From the NCBI GenBank assembly GCA_944320195.1, contig CALUGP010000016.1, positions 1 to 61,772 on the forward strand: DNA of 61,772 nt, read 5' to 3'. Source of the DNA: an uncultured Prevotella sp. GTDB lineage: Bacteria; Bacteroidota; Bacteroidia; Bacteroidales; Bacteroidaceae. Shown piece after piece: positions 48,843-56,708 of the stretch. Numbering within the stretch: position 1 is the first letter of the stretch; each line of letters starts with the position of its first letter. Below the pieces are notes generated by a model. The model was not told the DNA's origin. It ran no database searches and saw nothing but the letters and a program-made list of their open reading frames with translations. The translations under genes and the position numbers were made by a program.

Positions 48843-48915
48843 TTGCGGAGGCAGGACTCGAACATGCGACCTCCAGGTTATGAGCCTGGCGAGCTACCAA
48901 CTGCTCCACTCCGCG
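48843..48915 (-). tRNA. tRNA-Met (CAU), initiator-like
   Basis: A full cloverleaf on the minus strand. The acceptor is CGCGGAG/CTCCGCA, with an unpaired C1-A72 that is characteristic of bacterial initiator tRNA. The D-stem is GAGC/GCTC, the anticodon stem CCAGG/CCTGG around CTCATAA (anticodon CAT), and the T-loop TTCGAGT. The anticodon stem lacks the three consecutive G-C pairs of the E. coli initiator. CCA is not encoded. The initiator role is inferred from the C1-A72 mismatch. Confidence 0.95.
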
Positions 48916-49156
48916 ATGTTTAATCTAAAAAGCGCCTCATTTCTGATTTGCGTGTGCAAAGGTACTGTTTTCTGGCAACATATGCAAATTTTCAGCATGT
49001 TTTTTTTATTTTTTCAGAACAAAAAGCGTGTAAAGACATTGGCAAACGGCAGATTCGGCAGAAAATCCATAAATATAAATAGGTGTGACAAAACAACGAC
49101 AAAATACAAAAAATCTTTTCAGAAACGCAACAACTGCATTTATGCAAGCAAAATAT

Positions 49157-49187
49157 TTTGTCGTATAAAATAAAATTGATACTTTTG
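49157..49187 (+). promoter_or_regulatory. Promoter of the TetR-fabG unit
   Basis: TTTG (49157-49160), a 19-base spacer, then TACTTTTG (49180-49187): a complete match. Confidence 0.8.
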
Positions 49188-49237
49188 CACACGACAAACA
49201 GAATGTGCAAAAACAAAAGAAGGGAGGTATTGACAAC

Positions 49238-49831
49238 ATGTCCATATCCAAGACAAGGCATAAATTGGTAGACGTAGCCCGTCAACTGTTCGCCAAGAAC
49301 GGACTGGAAAACACCACGATGAACGACATTGCACGTGCTTCCGGCAAAGGCAGAAGGACACTTTACACATATTTCAAGAGCAAAGAGGATGTGTATTACG
49401 CCGTGATAGAATCTGAGCTGGAAAGGCTTTCAGACAAGATGGACGAAGTTGCCGCCAAGAAAATACGTCCCCAAGACAAAATCATTGAACTGATCTACAC
49501 CCACCTTAACATGATAAAGGAGACCGTAATGCGCAACGGGAACCTACGCGCAGCCTTTTTCCGCAATATCTGGATGGTGGAAAAAGTAAGGAAAAACTTT
49601 GACGAAGACGAAATAGACCTATTCCGCAAAGTTTACGCCGAGGGCAAGGCCGACGGCGAATTCGACATAGACAACGTTGAACTGGTTGCCGACATAACCC
49701 ACTATTGCATCAAAGGGCTTGAAGTGCCTTACATATGCGGACGCTTGGGGCACGGCATGACACCTGAAGCCAGCAAGCCGCTCGTCGCCAAAGTTGTTTA
49801 CGGCGCGCTTGGAAAGGCCATGGACAAATAA
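49238..49831 (+). CDS. TetR family regulator upstream of fabG
   Basis: A 197-residue regulator. ATG 49238 is preferred over the upstream GTG because a clear Shine-Dalgarno (AGGGAGG at 49220-49226) precedes it, which is unusual in Bacteroidetes. The helix-turn-helix is KLVDVARQLFAKNGLENTTM, then NDIARASGKGRRTLYTYFKS. It ends 91 bases before fabG in the same direction, so it likely senses fatty-acid or acyl-ACP status and controls lipid synthesis, in the manner of FabR. The ligand is not visible. Confidence 0.9.
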   Translation: MSISKTRHKLVDVARQLFAKNGLENTTMNDIARASGKGRRTLYTYFKSKEDVYYAVIESELERLSDKMDEVAAKKIRPQDKIIELIYTHLNMIKETVMRNGNLRAAFFRNIWMVEKVRKNFDEDEIDLFRKVYAEGKADGEFDIDNVELVADITHYCIKGLEVPYICGRLGHGMTPEASKPLVAKVVYGALGKAMDK

Positions 49832-49922
49832 GCCAAACGGCATAAGACTGCACGCCCGGCCTAACCATAAACAAACCATATGGCAAACATAAGTTTCATT
49901 AAAACAAAACAATACAACAAAA

Positions 49923-50669
49923 ATGGGATTACTTACAGGTAAGACCGCCCTCATCACAGGAGCGGCACGCGGTATCGGAAAAGCTATCGCACTGAAATTC
50001 GCCGAAGAAGGCGCAAACATCGCATTCACAGACCTCGTTATCGACGAGAACGGAAAAGCCACCGAGGCAGAGATCGCCGCAAAAGGCGTAAAGGCCAAGG
50101 GTTACGCAAGCAACGCCGCCGACTTCGCCCAGACAGCCGAGGTTGTAAACCAGGTTAAAGAAGATTTTGGCTCTATCGACATCCTCGTGAACAACGCCGG
50201 CATAACCAAGGACGGACTCATGATGCGCATGACTGAAGCCCAGTGGGACGCAGTCATCGCTGTAAACCTGAAGTCCGCCTTCAACTTCATCCACTCCTGC
50301 ACACCTATCATGATGCGCCAGAAGAGCGGAAGCATCATCAACATGGCCTCAGTCGTAGGTGTTCACGGCAATGCCGGCCAGTGCAACTACGCCGCATCCA
50401 AAGCAGGACTCATCGCTCTTGCGAAGAGCATAGGTCAGGAGATTGGTTCACGAGGCATTCGCGCCAACGCGATAGCTCCTGGATTCATCGAAACTGCAAT
50501 GACACAGGCACTTCCCGACAACATCCGCAAGGAGTGGATACAGAAGATTCCACTGCGCCGTGCGGGCCAGGTAGAGGACATTGCGAACGTTGCCACATTC
50601 CTCGCATCAGACCTGTCTTCGTATGTGACAGGACAAGTCATCCAGGTTGACGGTGGAATGAACATGTAA
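49923..50669 (+). CDS. fabG: 3-oxoacyl-[acyl-carrier-protein] reductase
   Basis: NADPH-dependent reductase of type II fatty-acid synthesis, 248 residues, a classical short-chain dehydrogenase. The nucleotide-binding loop is TGAARGIGKAIA (12-23) and the structural motif is NNAG (90-93). The catalytic residues Asn116, Ser143, Tyr156 and Lys160 are present (MASVVGVHGNAGQCNYAASK). DGLMMRM after NNAGITK is a FabG hallmark. It is downstream of a TetR regulator and upstream of an RluA-type gene. Confidence 0.95.
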   Translation: MGLLTGKTALITGAARGIGKAIALKFAEEGANIAFTDLVIDENGKATEAEIAAKGVKAKGYASNAADFAQTAEVVNQVKEDFGSIDILVNNAGITKDGLMMRMTEAQWDAVIAVNLKSAFNFIHSCTPIMMRQKSGSIINMASVVGVHGNAGQCNYAASKAGLIALAKSIGQEIGSRGIRANAIAPGFIETAMTQALPDNIRKEWIQKIPLRRAGQVEDIANVATFLASDLSSYVTGQVIQVDGGMNM

Positions 50670-50670
50670 T

Positions 50671-50776
50671 AAATTAAGAATTAAGAGTTAAGAATTAAGA
50701 AAATATGCTTTTATAATTCATGCGAGTTTTTTTTAATTCTTAACTCTTAATTCTTAACTCTTAATTTTTAACTCTC
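50671..50776. repeat. TTAAGAATTAAGAG inverted repeat (A12)
   Basis: The left arm 50672-50705 begins within six bases of the fabG stop. The right arm 50733-50772 ends directly before the ATG at 50777. The spacer is therefore almost wholly repeat. Confidence 0.85.
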
Positions 50777-51454
50777 ATGGATGTTATTTACGAAGACAAC
50801 CATATAATTATTGTAAGCAAGCGCAGCAGTGAGATAGTGCAAGGTGACAAGACCGGCGACCGCACACTTGCCGATGATGTCAAAGCATACATCAAAGAAG
50901 AATACGCCAAACCGGGCAACGTGTTCCTTGGCGTTGTCCACAGGCTCGACCGCCCCGTGTGGGGGCTTGTTGTCTTCGCAAAGACATCAAAGGCTCTGTC
51001 GCGCCTCAACGAAATGTTCAAGCTCGGCGACATACACAAGACATATTGGGCGATATGCCAAAACCAACCGGATGAGCCGGAAGCTACAATTACACACTGG
51101 CTTACGCGCAACGAGAAGCAGAACAAGAGTTACGCCTACGACCGCGAAGTGCCTGGTTCAAAGAAGGCTGTGCTTCACTACAAGGTGATAGGCCGCTCTG
51201 AAAGGTACACGCTCGTGGAAGTGCAATTGCTTACAGGCCGCCACCACCAGATACGTTGCCAATTGGCGAAAATCGGCTGCCCCATCAAAGGCGACCTCAA
51301 ATACGGCGCACGCCGCAGCAACCCCGACGGCAGCATATCGCTGCTGGCACACAAGGTGGAATTCGTCCACCCCGTTTCAAAAGAGCGGATAAGCGCAGTA
51401 AGCCCCGTGCCCGAAGACAGACTATGGCGTGAAATAACACGAACCGGCAAGTGA
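50777..51454 (+). CDS. RluA family pseudouridine synthase
   Basis: A 225-residue RNA-modifying enzyme that isomerises uridine to pseudouridine. The catalytic motif is VHRLDRPVWGLVVFAKT; family members usually read HRLDRxTSGL, so the PVW variant is a small departure but the catalytic Asp is intact. Further motifs are KTYWAICQNQPDEPE, YTLVEVQLLTGRHHQIRCQL and GDLKYGA. No S4 domain is present, as in RluA and TruC-type enzymes. Target RNA unknown. Confidence 0.92.
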   Translation: MDVIYEDNHIIIVSKRSSEIVQGDKTGDRTLADDVKAYIKEEYAKPGNVFLGVVHRLDRPVWGLVVFAKTSKALSRLNEMFKLGDIHKTYWAICQNQPDEPEATITHWLTRNEKQNKSYAYDREVPGSKKAVLHYKVIGRSERYTLVEVQLLTGRHHQIRCQLAKIGCPIKGDLKYGARRSNPDGSISLLAHKVEFVHPVSKERISAVSPVPEDRLWREITRTGK

Positions 51455-51508
51455 CAAACGCGCCAGACCAGCCATTCCGGCTTGAAGAATCTTTATTTGC
51501 CACATTTC

Positions 51509-51605
51509 ACTGTCATCTGTCAGTTCACGGCGTATCACCATTACAGTCAGACACTTGCATGCTGACAGACACTTTGTTCATCTGTCAGTCGCTGTCAGCA
51601 TGCAA
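51509..51605. repeat. CTGACAG element, copy 3
   Basis: It begins ACTGTCATCTGTCAGTT, like copy 2. A perfect 14-bp hairpin pairs TTGCATGCTGACAG (51555-51568) with CTGTCAGCATGCAA (51592-51605). More CTGACA words follow up to ~51630 but the outer partner arm is not clear. Confidence 0.7.
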
Positions 51606-51720
51606 CCGGACAACAGACACTGACACGTCCTCATAATTCCGTCAGCCGCCAACAAGCTGTAAATCAAGCATTTTCGCACAGAATGACGTATGACAGACAA
51701 ATGTCAAATTCCACATGCGA

Positions 51721-51800
51721 CAAAAGGCCGTGTATTGCTTCGTCATTCATGGCCTTTCGCATTGCAAAAGACGGCTTTTCAGAGCCTAAAAGGCCATGTT
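51721..51800. repeat. GACGGCC-type repeat, diverged copy B5
   Basis: CAAAAGGCCGTGTATTG, CATGGCCTTTCGCATTG, CAAAAGACGGCTTTT and CTAAAAGGCCATG follow each other. The arms are imperfect. The remainder of the 51455-52082 spacer has no gene; a near-miss -7 box (TTACTTTG, 52048-52055) precedes tamB. Confidence 0.65.
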
Positions 51801-52082
51801 TCACAAGCGAGACAACCGTGATGAAGAAGCGTGAAGCCAAAGCAAAGAACAGGAAGAAAGCTCATGGCCCGTTTTGCCCATATTCAGACACACGGCAAAA
51901 TCACGCAACGACATTTGCATGCAAATGCCCCTACCAAACCGACACAGCACGCTCCCTACCCCATGCCGGCAGCGGCAATACGGGCAAAAAACACCGCAAC
52001 GCATCGTTTTTGTCGCCAAAACGTTTCTCTTTTTCCAAAATAATTACTTACTTTGCATATATTACACCAATGATATAATTAC

Positions 52083-55000
52083 GTGCAGAAAAAGAAAATC
52101 CTGAAATGGTCGGTCGGCATAGTGCTGACACCCGTTTTACTGTTCATCATACTGGCAGCCCTGCTTTACGTTCCTCCAGTGCAGAACTGGATAGTAAAGC
52201 AAGTGACGGCGTATGCCTCGAACCAAACCGGAATGGAAATATCGGTAGACAGGGTGAAACTGGTGTTTCCGCTCAACCTCGGTGTGGACGGTTTCCGCAT
52301 TATTCAACAGAACGACTCGCTGCCAGGTGTAAAAGACACCATTGCAGACGTTGAGCGCCTTGTTGCCGACGTCCAGCTGTGGCCGTTGCTGAAGCAGAAA
52401 GTGGAAGTGGACGCCCTGGAATTCAACGGAGTAAGGCTGAACACGGCCGACTTCGTCAGTTCAGCCCGGGTGAAGGGCAAGATAGGCCGCCTCTACCTGC
52501 AAAGCCACGGCATAGACCTTGGCAAGGAGACCGTAAGGATAAACCGTGCGGAACTGGCCGGCGCGTCGGTAAGCGTAGAGCTGAGCGACACCGTGCCACC
52601 CGACACATCTACAACGAAAAACAACTGGAAAATATCTGTAGACCGGCTGGACATTGAAAAGACCGGCATGACCGTACACATGCCCGGCGACACGCTGCAG
52701 ATAGCGGCGTATCTTGGGCATGCAAGCGTGAGCAGCGGATGCTTCGACCTGCATTCAGGGCTTTACGACATACAACGCCTTGACCTGTCTGACGGACGGA
52801 TAGCATACGACAACAACTTTGAAAAGCCCATAGACGGACTTGACCTGAACCACATCGCCCTTGCAGACGTAACCATAGGCATTGACTCCATCCACTTCCG
52901 CGCCCCAGACATGAGCATGTCGCTGCGCAAATGCTCGTTCATTGAGAAAAGCGGCATGGCCGTTGAAAGCATCACAGGCAGCCTCAACATGGACTCCACG
53001 AGGATAACGGTACCGTCAATCACGCTGCGCACACCCGAATCACTCATCGCCGCGCACATGGCCATGGATCTTGACGCCTTCGACAACAACAATCCCGGCA
53101 GGCTCAGCCTCAGCGCGACATGCACCATCGGCAAGCAAGACATAATGCGCCTCACGGGCGGCATGCCGGCAGGATTCGTGCGCCGATGGCCCAACCAGCC
53201 GCTCGACATAAAAGCAGCTGTGGCAGGAAACGTCAGAAACATGAACTTCGGAGGCATAAACATCAAGCTGCCTTCAGCCTTCAACGTGAACATCAGCGGA
53301 ACGGCCGGCAACATAACAACCGCCGAGAACATGCGCGCATCAATAAAACTCGACGCAAAGACATACGACCTTGGCTTTGTGAACGAACTGCTGAAAGCGC
53401 AAGGCGCACCCGTAACCATACCGGGAAACATCACGCTGAAAGGCGACATTGGCATAAACGGGAACCGATATACGGCAGACCTTACCGCCACCGAAGGCGG
53501 CGGAAAAGTGAAAGCAGAAGGCAGCTTCAACGCAAAGACCTTAAGCTATGACGCGTCGCTTCTGGCCGAAAACCTCAAGACAAGCCACTTTGTGGCAATA
53601 GACAGCATCGGAGACTTCAGCGGACACGCCTCAGTGAAAGGCCGTGGCACTGACTTCATGTCGCCACGCACAAAACTGGCCGCATATGCCGGAGTGGACA
53701 AATTCAGCATGGGTGCATACAATCTGGACAGCATAAGCCTGCAGGCAGACATGGAAGGCGGCCTTGCACACGCAACACTGAACAGCGACAATCCACTGGC
53801 CAAAGGCACAATATCGCTCGACGCACGCGTGGGCAAGAAGATGACAAGCTCGACCCTGACCGCAGACGTGACACACGCCGACTGGTACGGACTGCGCCTT
53901 ACCGAGTCACAAATGGCCACGTCACTGCGTTGCCGTGTCGATGTCGGCACAGACATGAAGACCATGCTTTGGATTAAAGGAATGATCAACGACCTGACCA
54001 TCACAGCCGACTCCGGCAGAATCTTCCACCCTGACGACCTCATGGTAGACATTCTTACAAGCCGCGACACCACGCACTTCGCGGCCGAATGCGGAGACTT
54101 CCAACTGCACTTCAACGGCAAGGGCGGCTACAAGAAAATATTAGACAAGGCCACCGCATTCACAGACCAGCTGTCAGCAGACCTGAAGAACAAACAGATA
54201 AACATATCAGAACTAAGAAAAAAGCTGCCACTGGCGCAACTATATCTCACGACGGGCAAAGACAACCCCCTGAGCCGGTTTATCGCAAGAAAAGGATTCA
54301 CGTTCCAAGACGCCGACATAGACGTCTCATCGTCACCCGTGCACGGACTTAACGGCAACGTGCAGCTGTTAGGATTGCAGAACAGCGCAGTTACGCTGGA
54401 CACGATACGCTTCAACATCTATTCAGACTCGGCCACCTGCACATACAACGGACAGGTAAGAAACAACAAGCAGAACAAGCAATACGTTTTCAACGCCATG
54501 CTTGACGGCTATGTGTTCGACAAAGGCTCAGGCGCCAACATCAGGTTCTATGACGCACGCGACAGCCTCGGCGTAAAGTTGGGATTTGAAGCGTCGATGG
54601 AAGACCACGGAATGAAAGTACACCTGCTCACGGACAACCCGATACTCGGCTACAAGACATTCAAGGTCAATGAAGACAACTTCCTTTATATGGGAACAGA
54701 CAGGCGCGTGTCCGCCAAACTAAGTCTCACCGCCGACGATGGCACAGGCGTACACGTGTACTCTAACGACGAAAACACCGAAGCGCTGCAAGACATCACA
54801 ATAGGGCTTAACAAATTCGACCTGGAAAAAGTCCTCACCGTCGTTCCCTACATGCCCGACATAACAGGAATAATGAACGGCGACTTCCACATCGTGCAGA
54901 CACAAGACGCAATGTCACTGTCGTCATCAATGTCGGTGGACAACATGACCTACGAGCGCAGCCGCATGGGCAACCTCAGCACGGAGTTCGTCTACATGCC

Positions 55001-56708
55001 GCAAAGCGACGGCACACACTCTCTTGACGGCATACTCAACTGCAACAACAAGCAGGTGGCCGAACTGAGAGGCACATACAGCTCGGAAGGCGACGGCAAC
55101 CTGGATGCCGACCTGAAGATGGAACACCTGCCGGTGCGCCTCCTTAATGGCTTCATTCCTGACAGAATCATACGTCTGACAGGCTTTGCCGACGGCGAGC
55201 TGGCCGTAAACGGCTCACTCGGAGAACCACGTGTAAACGGAGAAATAAAGTTTGACTCATGCTACATGCGCAGCGCACAATACGGAGTGCGAATGAGATG
55301 GAGTGAGACTCCGCTGAGAATAGTAGGCAGCAATCTCTTGTTTGAGGATTTCAAAATGTACGCAAACAACGACAATCCGCTGACGCTCAACGGCAATGTT
55401 GATTTCTCAGACATGGGCAACATGAGCATGAACCTGAACATGGTGGCACGCAACTGCCAGATAATCGACGCAAAGGAAAACCGCCGCAGCATTGCGTTCG
55501 GCAAAGCGTTCGTCGACTTCTTCGCCACAATGAAGGGTCCGATGGAAAGACTTGAAATGCTCGGGCGGCTTGACGTTCTCGGCTCAACAGACATGTCATA
55601 CATACTGCGCGACACGCCCTTGTCGACAGACAACCGCATGGACGAACTTGTAAAATTCGTCAACTTTGAAGACACCGCCGCCACGGTAGTTGAACATCAG
55701 CCGATATCCGGCTTTAAGATGGATCTTACGATGAACATCGCCCAAGGGGCGCACGTGATGTGCTACCTTAACACTGACCATTCAAACTATCTCGACATAA
55801 TGGGCGGCGGTAGCCTCAGAATGCAATACGGACTGGCAGGCGACATCCGGCTCACAGGACGCTACACGCTGGACAACGGGGAAATGAAATACTCGCTGCC
55901 AGTAATTCCCTTAAAGACGTTCACCATACAGGACGGCAGCTACATTGAATTCACCGGAGACCCGATGAACCCGAAACTCAACATCACCGCAACGGAACGC
56001 ACAAAAGCCAACGTGTCGTCAGGCGACAACGATCAGGGACGCACTGTAGAGTTTGACTGCGGCGTAATCATAACAAAGACACTGTCAGACATGGGGCTTG
56101 AGTTCACCATAAGCGCCCCTGAAGACATGACACTGAACACCGAACTGCAGTCGATGAGCATCGAGCAACGAGGTAAAATAGCCGTCACAATGCTTACTAC
56201 CGGAATGTATCTTGCCAGCGGCAACACAGGCAAATTCTCAATGAACAACGCCCTAAACTCGTTCCTGCAAAGCGAAATCAACAACATAACGGGCAGTGCG
56301 CTACGCTCACTCGACCTTAGTTTCGGCATGGACAACTCCACTGACGCAAGCGGCAGCACACACACAGACTATTCATTCAAGTTCTCAAAACGTTTCTGGA
56401 ACAACAGGATGAAAATAGTAGTAGGAGGAAAAGTGTCTACCGGTCCAGATGTTGCCAACCAAAACGAATCGTTCTTCGACAACGTGACATTCGAGTACCG
56501 GCTTGGAGACACATCGGACAAATACCTCAAGCTCTACTACGACAACAACGCATACGACTGGCTCGAAGGCACTGTGCGCGAATACGGCGTGGGCTTTATC
56601 TGGAGGCGTAGCCTTCAACACTTCAAAGACATTTTCAGCTTCGGCAAGAAGAAACAGACAGGAGACAAGGCAGAACCGGCCGACTCAACCAAAAACGACA
56701 AACAATGA
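52083..56708 (+). CDS. tamB: TamB-like translocation/assembly module protein
   Basis: Very large inner-membrane-anchored periplasmic protein, 1541 residues, AsmA/TamB superfamily. One N-terminal helix (ILKWSVGIVLTPVLLFIILA) is followed by an AsmA-like start (VQNWIVKQVTAYASNQTGME), then ~1300 residues of repeating beta-strands forming a lipid-carrying groove. The C-terminal TamB domain (DUF490, about 1180-1500) includes GGGSLRMQYGLAGDIRLTGR and GKIAVTMLTTGMYLASG. TamB works with an outer membrane TamA protein in phospholipid transport and barrel assembly. The start is GTG. The stop overlaps the tamL start (ATGA). Confidence 0.92.
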   Translation: MQKKKILKWSVGIVLTPVLLFIILAALLYVPPVQNWIVKQVTAYASNQTGMEISVDRVKLVFPLNLGVDGFRIIQQNDSLPGVKDTIADVERLVADVQLWPLLKQKVEVDALEFNGVRLNTADFVSSARVKGKIGRLYLQSHGIDLGKETVRINRAELAGASVSVELSDTVPPDTSTTKNNWKISVDRLDIEKTGMTVHMPGDTLQIAAYLGHASVSSGCFDLHSGLYDIQRLDLSDGRIAYDNNFEKPIDGLDLNHIALADVTIGIDSIHFRAPDMSMSLRKCSFIEKSGMAVESITGSLNMDSTRITVPSITLRTPESLIAAHMAMDLDAFDNNNPGRLSLSATCTIGKQDIMRLTGGMPAGFVRRWPNQPLDIKAAVAGNVRNMNFGGINIKLPSAFNVNISGTAGNITTAENMRASIKLDAKTYDLGFVNELLKAQGAPVTIPGNITLKGDIGINGNRYTADLTATEGGGKVKAEGSFNAKTLSYDASLLAENLKTSHFVAIDSIGDFSGHASVKGRGTDFMSPRTKLAAYAGVDKFSMGAYNLDSISLQADMEGGLAHATLNSDNPLAKGTISLDARVGKKMTSSTLTADVTHADWYGLRLTESQMATSLRCRVDVGTDMKTMLWIKGMINDLTITADSGRIFHPDDLMVDILTSRDTTHFAAECGDFQLHFNGKGGYKKILDKATAFTDQLSADLKNKQINISELRKKLPLAQLYLTTGKDNPLSRFIARKGFTFQDADIDVSSSPVHGLNGNVQLLGLQNSAVTLDTIRFNIYSDSATCTYNGQVRNNKQNKQYVFNAMLDGYVFDKGSGANIRFYDARDSLGVKLGFEASMEDHGMKVHLLTDNPILGYKTFKVNEDNFLYMGTDRRVSAKLSLTADDGTGVHVYSNDENTEALQDITIGLNKFDLEKVLTVVPYMPDITGIMNGDFHIVQTQDAMSLSSSMSVDNMTYERSRMGNLSTEFVYMPQSDGTHSLDGILNCNNKQVAELRGTYSSEGDGNLDADLKMEHLPVRLLNGFIPDRIIRLTGFADGELAVNGSLGEPRVNGEIKFDSCYMRSAQYGVRMRWSETPLRIVGSNLLFEDFKMYANNDNPLTLNGNVDFSDMGNMSMNLNMVARNCQIIDAKENRRSIAFGKAFVDFFATMKGPMERLEMLGRLDVLGSTDMSYILRDTPLSTDNRMDELVKFVNFEDTAATVVEHQPISGFKMDLTMNIAQGAHVMCYLNTDHSNYLDIMGGGSLRMQYGLAGDIRLTGRYTLDNGEMKYSLPVIPLKTFTIQDGSYIEFTGDPMNPKLNITATERTKANVSSGDNDQGRTVEFDCGVIITKTLSDMGLEFTISAPEDMTLNTELQSMSIEQRGKIAVTMLTTGMYLASGNTGKFSMNNALNSFLQSEINNITGSALRSLDLSFGMDNSTDASGSTHTDYSFKFSKRFWNNRMKIVVGGKVSTGPDVANQNESFFDNVTFEYRLGDTSDKYLKLYYDNNAYDWLEGTVREYGVGFIWRRSLQHFKDIFSFGKKKQTGDKAEPADSTKNDKQ

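Noticed and set aside
48835-49173. A 112-codon frame beginning CGGRTRTCDLQVMS
   Set aside because: The first part is the complement of tRNA-Met; this is the familiar false ORF over a tRNA gene.
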